Translations under genes and position numbers: made by a program
The notes under the pieces: model-generated
The model's input: the letters and a program-made list of their open reading frames with translations, nothing else
Databases searched by the model: none
Told to the model about the DNA's origin: nothing
Source of the DNA: Ruminococcus sp.
GTDB lineage: Bacteria; Bacillota; Clostridia; Oscillospirales; Ruminococcaceae
Direction: 5' to 3'
NCBI GenBank assembly: GCA_003446315.1
Contig: DMBA01000346.1
Span: 1 to 5,270 of the forward strand
Length of the DNA stretch: 5,270 nucleotides
Part shown: piece after piece, positions 1 to 5,270 of the stretch
Layout: the number at the start of each line of letters is the position of its first letter
How positions within the stretch are numbered: position 1 is the first letter of the stretch

Positions 1-9
1 ATCAAATGT

Positions 10-17
10 CCTCCTCC
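10..17 (-). promoter_or_regulatory. Shine-Dalgarno-like site of a probable divergent gene starting at the left edge
   Basis: Read on the minus strand, this is GGAGGAGG followed by ACATTTG and then AT as the last two bases of the window. If the next base outside is G, an ATG start would lie 7 nt after GGAGG, which is ideal spacing; a TTG start at 5-3 is also possible. This suggests that a divergently transcribed gene begins right at the window edge and that bases 1-55 are its leader. No coding sequence of that gene is visible, so its nature is unknown. Confidence 0.4.
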
Positions 18-55
18 GTTTCGCAGCGAATTACACAAAGATTTCTCATTTATCA

Positions 56-84
56 TTGACAAATTCGGCAAAATATGATATAAT
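56..84 (+). promoter_or_regulatory. Consensus sigma-A promoter (P1) of the decayed upstream gene
   Basis: The -35 box TTGACA (56-61) and the -10 box TATAAT (79-84) are both perfect, with a 17 nt spacer. TG at 76-77 adds an extended -10 element. Transcription would begin near 91, about 50 nt before the start codon of the decayed gene at 140. No obvious hairpin plus T-run follows on the plus strand before cas3, so transcripts from here could run into the cas operon; that is an inference. The hexamer match is exact, so the call is strong even though activity is untested. Confidence 0.85.
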
Positions 85-139
85 ATCACCACAATACTAT
101 TCTTTTTCTATTCATCCTATAGAAAGGAAGTAACGCATC

Positions 140-370
140 ATGGCAGTATTCAAATGTAAAATGTACGGAGGCGCTCTGGAAGTCTCCTAGGGCATGACCG
201 TCTGCGAGTGCGAGTATTGTGGAACACAGCAGACGCTCCAGAAAACAGACAATGAACAGAATCTCAATATGTTCAACCGCGCAAACCATTTCCGTCAGCA
301 GTGTGAATTTGATAAGGCCGCAGAGATCTACGACAAAAAGACTGCGCTGTCTGAGGACGGCACCGAGCTT
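140..370 (+). pseudogene. Decayed N-terminal fragment of a zinc-ribbon/TPR-like (often TIR-containing) protein
   Basis: An ATG at 140 follows AGGAAG (125-130), a good ribosome binding site. The reading frame gives MAVFKCKMYGGALEVS, a TAG stop at 188-190, and then in the same frame GMTVCECEYCGTQQTL, FNRANHFRQQCEFDKAAEIY and on to EDGTEL. From memory, intact relatives start with CxxCGG and a second CxxC knuckle (a zinc ribbon), continue into TPR-like helices (FNRAN...CEFDKA..IY), and often carry a TIR domain after several hundred residues. Here the expected second cysteine of the first knuckle is Y9, and the TAG sits where relatives tend to have Glu, so a single G-to-T change would explain it. 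Similarity fades after about 366 and the rest of the gene is absent. A restart at ATG 194 would give at most 88 aa without the first zinc knuckle, so a working product is unlikely. The family call is from recalled sequence wording, not a search. Confidence 0.75.
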
Positions 371-563
371 CTCTGTACTAAACACTCTCATTGCTTTCAT
401 ACTTCTCCTCCATGCGTGTTCTGTTTGAGCTTATGTTTAAAAAATGATTCTAATTCATAATAGATATAAAAGAATTGAATATCTGAAATGATATAATAGG
501 AATAGAAGTCACCGAAAGAGTACACAATCAGAAAGAATCGTATCAAGAATCAGTCAGTACGGA
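371..563 (+). other. AT-rich intergenic stretch between the decayed gene and cas3
   Basis: No convincing gene is seen here. The stretch has more A/T than its flanks. It holds the extended -10 element of the likely cas3 promoter (489-497) and a weak, imperfect inverted repeat (447-456 against 472-480, 15 nt loop). The left part (371-411) is not recognisably related to the decayed gene that precedes it. On the minus strand it contains GGAGGAGAAGT directly followed by ATG at 400-398, which may be a fragment of another gene's 5' end. No CRISPR repeats, no tRNA and no plus-strand terminator with a T-run are visible. Confidence 0.6.
489..497 (+). promoter_or_regulatory. Extended -10 promoter element (P2), probable cas operon promoter
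   Basis: TGATATAAT combines a perfect TATAAT (492-497) with the TG of an extended -10. At 16-18 nt upstream the sequence is A-rich with no TTGACA-like box; the nearest candidate, TTGAAT (475-480), is only 11 nt away and too close. The promoter would therefore depend on the extended -10. It would start RNA near 504 and leave a 5' leader of roughly 75 nt before cas3. The position and orientation fit a promoter for cas3-casA-casB. Confidence 0.6.
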
Positions 564-565
564 AT

Positions 566-570
566 GAGGT
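566..570 (+). promoter_or_regulatory. Ribosome binding site that decides the cas3 start
   Basis: GAGGT lies 8 nt before the ATG at 579. It overlaps the earlier in-frame ATG at 564, which itself has no purine-rich box at a useful distance (only GGA directly before it). The site therefore favours the second ATG as the real cas3 start. Confidence 0.65.
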
Positions 571-578
571 ATCACAAT

Positions 579-3218
579 ATGTCTGCTCTTGAATTCAAAC
601 AAATCGCAGCCAAAAGCGACCGCTCTGATCCGACGCAGTGGCTCCCGTTTCAAATGCACGCATTGGATACAGCCGGAATCATAGAACGGCTTTTTTACAA
701 ATGGCTGCCGTTTTCTGTCCAGCAATACATTTCTGTTGCATTGGCATTGGGATTCGATTCCGATTCTCGCGAAGAACAAACTGTGAATTATTGCCGGCTT
801 TTGGCATTGCTGCACGATATCGGAAAGCTGACGCCCGCTTTTCAATGCAAGCTTGCTTTACGGATCAGCGGCTATAACGAAACATTGACCGGATACGGAA
901 TCGACCTGAGTTCTTTGCCGGATGCATCAGCTTCACCGCACGCAATCGCAGGGGAAGCGATTCTGCTGAATGCCGGATTTCCAGGAGCTTTCTGTGAGAT
1001 CGTCGGAACACATCACGGGAAACACAGCGGCAGCGCTGTGCATCAGATTGCTGATCATTCGCAGAATTATTTCGGCCACCGGAAACAAAATCAGAATGAA
1101 TGGTCAGAGCTTTGGCAGGAATGGATTCATTATGCATTGGCAAAAACACAATTTACAGTTGAATCTCTCCCAGAACCGGATGTCCCTTGCCAGATGCTTT
1201 TGACCGGTCTTTTGATTATGTCAGATTGGCTTGCCAGCAACACAGCTTATTTTCCGTATATCTCCGCAGACTGTACCGGCAAAGCAGAATCTGAACGTCT
1301 TGACCGTGCATGGGAAACGATGGGATTTCCGGACATCTGGAGTCCGGAGGTACAGCATCCGTATGATAATTGGTTTGAATCATATTTCGGATTTGCACCG
1401 AATCCGGTACAGCAGAGAATGATGCAGACTGTGTCAGAAAATCCGGCAGCCGGCATCTATATTCTGGAAGCGCCGATGGGAATCGGTAAAACAGAAGCAG
1501 CGCTCGCTGCTGCCGAAATCCTTGCTGACAAGCTGGGACTCGGCGGCGTATTTTTCGGCTTGCCGACGCAGGCAACAGCCAACGGAATCTTTAGTCGAAT
1601 TCTTCAGTGGGCATCGAAATGCGATTCGGATACACACTCCATTCGCCTTGCACATGGAATGACCGAACTGAATGAAGTGTACCAGTCAGTTTTTCACGGA
1701 ACCGCGGCTGATTCCGGTGACGCATCTGTCATTGTTCACGAATGGTTTGAAGGGCGCAAGCAAGCCTTGCTTTCCGATTTTGTGACTGCAACAGTCGATC
1801 AGTTTTTGCTTGCATCCTTGAAACAGAAACACTGTATGATGCGACATCTGGGGCTTGCCGGAAAGGCCGTGATCATTGATGAGTGCCATGCTTATGATGC
1901 ATATATGAATGTGTATCTTGACCGAACACTAAGATGGATGGGCGCTTACGGTGTACCGGTCATCATTCTTTCTGCGACTCTTCCGCCTCAGCGCAGGGAA
2001 CAGCTCGTCCGTGCGTATCTCGGCATATCATCCAATAAAGAACTGCCGCATCAAACAAAGAGTAACCCGAATGCTTATCCGGTTTTAACATGGACAAGCG
2101 GTAAGAGTGTGTATCAGCGGGCAGTTTCAGCAGATGCAGAAAAGAAGGCGGTTACAGTCGGAAGACTGCCGGAAACGGATCTTGTTTCGGAACTGGCATC
2201 ACGTTTGCAGAATGGCGGGTGTGCGGCAATTATTGTCAATACTGTGCGATACGCACAGGAACTGAGCCGGATCCTTTCCGAGCAGCTTTCCGGTTTTGAA
2301 ATTGTTTGCTTCCACAGCAGATTTCTGGCATCCGACCGTGCAAAGATTGAACATAATCTGCTCACACGCACTGGAAAGAACTCCGATGCTGCCATGCGAA
2401 ACCGGCTGATTGTCATCGGCACACAGGTGATAGAGCAGTCATTGGATCTGGATTTTGATCTGATAATCACGGAATTATGTCCGATGGATCTGTTGCTTCA
2501 GCGCTCCGGCAGACTGCACCGGCATGACCGGGAACGGCCGGAAAGGCTTCGGAATCCGGAATTGTTAATTCTGGAACCGCATGAGGATCACACTATGATC
2601 TATGATGCATGGATCCTGAAGCAGACGGAGCAGGATCTTCCGGAAACGCTGGTGATTCCTGCCTGCATTCCCGAACTGGTCAGCGCCGTGTACGACGCAG
2701 CGGATAAACAGAATCCGCTGTTTCAGGCGTACAAACGGATGATCTCTGACAAGGAGACAAAAGCATCTGCGTACTGTATCAATTCTAAAAATCTGGGAAG
2801 TAAATATAAAAATCTGCTTTCTGATTTTCTGGATGATGATGTCGGCAGTTCAAAAGAAGCGGAAGCATCTGTGCGGGATACAGATGAAACAATCGAGGTG
2901 ATTGTTCTGAAGAAAACAGCGGATCAGATGTATTCTCTCATGAACGACACAGCTGCATTTGATCCGACTTTGCCGATCAGTGAGCAGGAGGCAAAGCAGA
3001 TCGCACGGGAACATCTGCGTCTTCCGCTGTTTTACAACAAATATCATTTTGCTGATACGCTGAAAGCACTGGATATCATGCCGAAAAAGTGGCGGGAATC
3101 TGCATGGCTCAACGGAGAAATGCTGCTGCTGACGGATGAAAATGCCGATGCTGTTTTGTGCGGCAGAAAATTGCATTACGATCAGAAATACGGACTGACA
3201 GAGCCTGAAAAGGGGTGA
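579..3218 (+). CDS. cas3: Cas3, type I-E CRISPR-associated HD nuclease/helicase
   Basis: Cas3 is recruited by target-bound Cascade; it nicks the displaced DNA strand and degrades it while moving 3' to 5' with ATP. Residues below are counted from the alternative ATG at 564; subtract 5 for the start chosen here. The HD nuclease domain shows H32, the H84-D85 pair in LLHDIGK, H126 (PHAIAGE), H150-H151 (THHGKH) and D221 in SDWLASN. The helicase follows: Walker A APMGIGKTE with K309, a DECH box at D439-H442, SAT at 470-472, FHSRF at 583-587, the GTQVIEQSLDLDFD segment at 619-632 and QRSGRLHR at 646-653. A Cas3 C-terminal domain fills the remaining residues to 884. All these motifs are intact, and the length (879 aa) is close to E. 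coli Cas3 (888 aa). The start at 579 is chosen for its GAGGT site; 564 is possible and adds 5 residues. The TGA stop lies 3 bp before casA. The enzyme is most likely active. Confidence 0.96.
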   Translation: MSALEFKQIAAKSDRSDPTQWLPFQMHALDTAGIIERLFYKWLPFSVQQYISVALALGFDSDSREEQTVNYCRLLALLHDIGKLTPAFQCKLALRISGYNETLTGYGIDLSSLPDASASPHAIAGEAILLNAGFPGAFCEIVGTHHGKHSGSAVHQIADHSQNYFGHRKQNQNEWSELWQEWIHYALAKTQFTVESLPEPDVPCQMLLTGLLIMSDWLASNTAYFPYISADCTGKAESERLDRAWETMGFPDIWSPEVQHPYDNWFESYFGFAPNPVQQRMMQTVSENPAAGIYILEAPMGIGKTEAALAAAEILADKLGLGGVFFGLPTQATANGIFSRILQWASKCDSDTHSIRLAHGMTELNEVYQSVFHGTAADSGDASVIVHEWFEGRKQALLSDFVTATVDQFLLASLKQKHCMMRHLGLAGKAVIIDECHAYDAYMNVYLDRTLRWMGAYGVPVIILSATLPPQRREQLVRAYLGISSNKELPHQTKSNPNAYPVLTWTSGKSVYQRAVSADAEKKAVTVGRLPETDLVSELASRLQNGGCAAIIVNTVRYAQELSRILSEQLSGFEIVCFHSRFLASDRAKIEHNLLTRTGKNSDAAMRNRLIVIGTQVIEQSLDLDFDLIITELCPMDLLLQRSGRLHRHDRERPERLRNPELLILEPHEDHTMIYDAWILKQTEQDLPETLVIPACIPELVSAVYDAADKQNPLFQAYKRMISDKETKASAYCINSKNLGSKYKNLLSDFLDDDVGSSKEAEASVRDTDETIEVIVLKKTADQMYSLMNDTAAFDPTLPISEQEAKQIAREHLRLPLFYNKYHFADTLKALDIMPKKWRESAWLNGEMLLLTDENADAVLCGRKLHYDQKYGLTEPEKG

Positions 3219-3221
3219 AAC

Positions 3222-4853
3222 ATGAGAGCTTTTAATTTAATCGACGAGCCGTGGATCATGGTACGGTGCAGAGACGGAAAAGTGAAATCGGTCAGTTTGA
3301 AGGAAACGCTGCTTTCGTCGCATACATTCAGCGGTCTTGCAGGGGAAACGAAAACACAGGATTTTGCACTATTCCGGCTGATGCTGGCTGTGCTCTATAC
3401 CGTTTTTTCGCGGTATGATTTTGACGGGCAGGAGATCGAAGCAGATGATATGCAGGAATTTGCGCTGGACTGCTGGAAGGAAATCTGGGATACCGGAAAA
3501 CTGCCTGCTGCACCGATTGAACGGTATCTGACCGAGTGGCATGAACGCTTCTGGCTGTTTGATGACGAGTTTCCGTTTTATCAGACGAAGGCGGTGGAGG
3601 ACAGAAAAGAATGTTCAACCGCTAAGTTGATCGGAACCCTGTTTGAAAGTGATAATAAAACACGATTATTTTCAGATCGAAGTCCGGAAGGCAGAAATCT
3701 TTCTTTTGCCGAGGCTGCGCGGTGGCTGGTGAATTTGAACCAGTTTGATGACATTGCTTCTAAACCAACTCCTAAGCAGACATGGTGTGGCAAGCTGAGC
3801 ATGATTGCCCTGATTGGAGACAGTCTGTTTCAGACGCTGATGCTGAATTACCGTGCAGATTACGATGCAACCCGCGAAAAGGCGGAGCTGCCGGCATGGG
3901 AGACCGACAGGCGGCAGATCACATTTAATCAGCAGATTGCCGTTCCGGATAATCAGGCGGCATTGCTGACCCTGCAATCGCGGAATCTGCTTCTTTGTGT
4001 GAAAAACGGTATGGTTTGTGCATTTAAGCAGATTGGCGGCGACTGGTTTGAGGAAGAAGCAGTCTTTGATGAGCAGATGACGCTTTGGAGCGGTTATCAG
4101 GATAAAAAAGCACCGCATCCGGAATTCAAGCCGAAACGGTATGACAGCACTAAACTGATCTGGCAGGAATTTCCCAGTATTTCAGCATTAGCTGTCACGC
4201 AAAAAGACACAGGACATTGTATCCGACCGGTTGGTATTGTTGAGTGGCTGAATGATTTATTGAAATACGGTTTCTTGTCAGACAATTATGTTGTGAAGAT
4301 ATGTAATGCGGCTGTAATCTATAATCATGGTCAGCCAGCTTCACGACCGGTTATGGATGCAGTCAGTGATTCGGTATCGTTTCATGCCAAGCTATTGGAG
4401 GATATCGGCTCAGCATGGCGCAGAAAGATCATCGAGGAAATTGGTAAGAGCGAAAAAGCAGCTCATGATGTATATGTGCTTTGTCAGAATTTACAGCGTG
4501 CTTGCGGCAAAATGAAAACAGACCCAAAAAAGAAAGAGATTATCGAGCAGGAAAAGCGGGACGCCAAGCGCGAATATTATGCACGCATCGACCGGCCTTT
4601 CCGACTATGGCTTGCAGATTTGGATCCGGAATCCGATCGTGAGGAATATGCGGGCAAGCTGGAGTATATCCTCCGCAGAACCGCAATTTCACTCGGCAGG
4701 GAGCTTGCCGGACAGATCGGCGCACAGGCGATCTTCGGCAGCAGTATAATGTCATCCGCACAGGCTTTGAATATCTTTGAAGGCGCAGTCAATAAACTGT
4801 TCGTCGCAGCAAAAGAATATCAACCGGAGGTGAAGGAAATTGAGCAGACATGA
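3222..4853 (+). CDS. casA: CasA/Cse1 (Cas8e), large subunit of type I-E Cascade
   Basis: CasA recognises the PAM, helps open target DNA and provides the landing site for Cas3. The N-terminus carries the family signature: FNLIDEPWI (residues 4-12), a DG turn followed by VSL (18-26), an H34 segment, and a hydrophobic helix TQDFALFRLMLAVLY (45-59). Further family-like segments are FDDEFPFYQ (113-121), VNLNQFD (170-176) and PVGIVEWLND (around 342). The last 160 or so residues are helical and charged, as expected for the C-terminal four-helix bundle that meets CasB and Cas3; they include YYARIDRPFRLWL (452-464). At 543 aa it is about 40 residues longer than E. coli CasA (502 aa), part of which may be the lysine-rich stretch at 430-450. 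The ATG at 3222 follows AAGGGGTGA, which overlaps the cas3 stop, so translation is probably coupled. The family is certain enough; the exact loop assignments are from memory. Confidence 0.95.
   Translation: MRAFNLIDEPWIMVRCRDGKVKSVSLKETLLSSHTFSGLAGETKTQDFALFRLMLAVLYTVFSRYDFDGQEIEADDMQEFALDCWKEIWDTGKLPAAPIERYLTEWHERFWLFDDEFPFYQTKAVEDRKECSTAKLIGTLFESDNKTRLFSDRSPEGRNLSFAEAARWLVNLNQFDDIASKPTPKQTWCGKLSMIALIGDSLFQTLMLNYRADYDATREKAELPAWETDRRQITFNQQIAVPDNQAALLTLQSRNLLLCVKNGMVCAFKQIGGDWFEEEAVFDEQMTLWSGYQDKKAPHPEFKPKRYDSTKLIWQEFPSISALAVTQKDTGHCIRPVGIVEWLNDLLKYGFLSDNYVVKICNAAVIYNHGQPASRPVMDAVSDSVSFHAKLLEDIGSAWRRKIIEEIGKSEKAAHDVYVLCQNLQRACGKMKTDPKKKEIIEQEKRDAKREYYARIDRPFRLWLADLDPESDREEYAGKLEYILRRTAISLGRELAGQIGAQAIFGSSIMSSAQALNIFEGAVNKLFVAAKEYQPEVKEIEQT
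4826..4842 (+). promoter_or_regulatory. Strong ribosome binding site with TTG start for casB, inside the casA end
   Basis: GGAGGTGA (4826-4833) is a long anti-16S match inside the last codons of casA, and TTG follows at 4840-4842. In the casB frame there is a TGA at 4831-4833, so the start must lie after it. TTG 4840 is the only start codon before the conserved RHDLIFRY segment. The nearby ATG at 4850 is in another frame. Confidence 0.8.
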
Positions 4854-5270
4854 TTTGATTTTTCGGTATACAGCATCCAAAATTGCGTATATCGAAAGCA
4901 TCCGGACACAAAGCGCGGGCAGGGCAATGCTCGCCAATATGCGGCGCGGTGTCGGAAAAGCGCCCGGTGAACTGCCGGAACTGTGGGGACTCATCTTTGA
5001 CCGGATGCCGGAGAAACTGCTCGGAAATCAGGTGCATTCGGATGCGGAATGGGCAGTCTACTCCGCACTGACACTGTATGCACTGCATCAGCAGGGCAGC
5101 GAGGAAAGCGTTCAGGCGGCAGATATCTCTGTCGGTTCGGCAGCGGCCTGTCTGGTGAAGTCGGAGGATGACACCGACCGGATTCTGAAACGCCTGAATC
5201 TTGTTGCAACGGCTGTCTCGCAGGCCGATCTTGCCTATCATCTGCGCGGCCTGATCCAGCTCCTGAAAGG
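4840..5270 (+). CDS. casB: CasB/Cse2 (Cas11), small subunit of type I-E Cascade, 3' end cut by window
   Basis: CasB is present as a dimer in the belly of Cascade and steadies the crRNA-target duplex and the displaced strand. The frame is open from the TTG at 4840 to the window end (143 codons plus 2 bases), so the gene is cut off but not broken. Family wording is clear: SAGRAMLANMRRGVGKAPGE (residues 25-44), LWGLIFDRMPEKLLG (48-62) and WAVYSALTLYALHQQG (71-86), all helical. R28, R35 and R36 are likely nucleic-acid contacts by comparison with the family. CasB proteins usually have about 160-200 residues, so roughly the last 20-60 are missing. The start overlaps casA by 14 bp, consistent with coupled translation. 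A search limited to ATG/GTG starts would miss or shorten this gene. Confidence 0.93.
   Translation, partial: MSRHDLIFRYTASKIAYIESIRTQSAGRAMLANMRRGVGKAPGELPELWGLIFDRMPEKLLGNQVHSDAEWAVYSALTLYALHQQGSEESVQAADISVGSAAACLVKSEDDTDRILKRLNLVATAVSQADLAYHLRGLIQLLK

Noticed and set aside
20..30. 11-bp palindrome TTCGCAGCGAA, possible operator
   Set aside because: Such short palindromes occur by chance; there is only one copy and it lies outside the P1 core.
86..400. Minus-strand open frame of 104 codons with a good ribosome binding site
   Set aside because: Apart from its first dozen residues it runs antisense to the recognisable zinc-ribbon pseudogene, and the product has no recognisable domain. Only the start site is kept, as a possible remnant.
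194..460. Plus-strand 88-codon frame starting at the internal ATG
   Set aside because: It is the downstream part of the pseudogene plus unrelated tail sequence. It lacks the first zinc knuckle and has no good ribosome binding site for this start.
447..480. Inverted repeat (447-456 with 472-480) followed on the minus strand by a T6 run, like a terminator
   Set aside because: The stem is almost all A/T with a bulge and a 15 nt loop, so it would be too weak. Nothing convincing is transcribed into it on the minus strand.
2850..3176. Long minus-strand frames within cas3, casA and casB
   Set aside because: They are shadows of strongly conserved plus-strand genes, with no recognisable domains and unnatural composition.
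1..5270. CRISPR repeat array
   Set aside because: No regularly spaced direct repeats of 25-37 bp are seen anywhere in the window; the array, if present, is outside.

Overview
This window carries the start of a type I-E (Cascade) CRISPR-Cas operon from what looks like a gut Firmicute, probably of the Ruminococcus/Oscillospiraceae type. The host guess rests on three things: strong AGGAGG-type ribosome binding sites, near-perfect TTGACA/TATAAT promoters, and a degraded upstream gene. That gene's N-terminal zinc-ribbon wording (CECEYCGTQQTL, then FNRANHFR) is, as I recall it, common in Ruminococcus-like genomes. The host is an inference, not something proven here.

Layout. Bases 1-55 look like the leader of a divergent gene that starts just off the left edge on the minus strand. 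Bases 56-84 hold a textbook sigma-A promoter. It serves a dead gene (about 140-370): the N-terminal piece of a zinc-ribbon/TPR-like protein, in a family that often carries a TIR domain further on. This piece has an in-frame TAG at 188-190 and a lost cysteine. Bases 371-563 are an AT-rich non-coding stretch with a second extended -10 promoter element (489-497). From 579 to the right edge, three genes lie tightly packed on the plus strand: cas3 (HD nuclease plus DExD/H helicase), casA/cse1 (large Cascade subunit, Cas8e) and casB/cse2 (small subunit, Cas11). casB is cut off by the window end. casC, casD, casE, cas1, cas2 and a repeat array are expected beyond the right edge but are not visible.

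How they work together. In type I-E interference, CasA and CasB are parts of the crRNA-guided Cascade complex. CasA reads the PAM and recruits Cas3, and CasB lines the belly of the complex and stabilises the R-loop. Cas3 then nicks and reels in the displaced strand. All catalytic and nucleotide-binding motifs I can identify in Cas3 are intact, so the system looks functional. The genes are 3 bp apart (cas3-casA) or overlap by 14 bp (casA-casB, with a TTG start), which points to one transcript and coupled translation.

I do not see a previously undescribed system. The less ordinary points are the decayed upstream gene whose promoter is intact and could read through into cas3, the identical 10-mer in both -10 regions, the apparent rearrangement breakpoint near 370, and the TTG start of casB, which a simple ATG search would miss.
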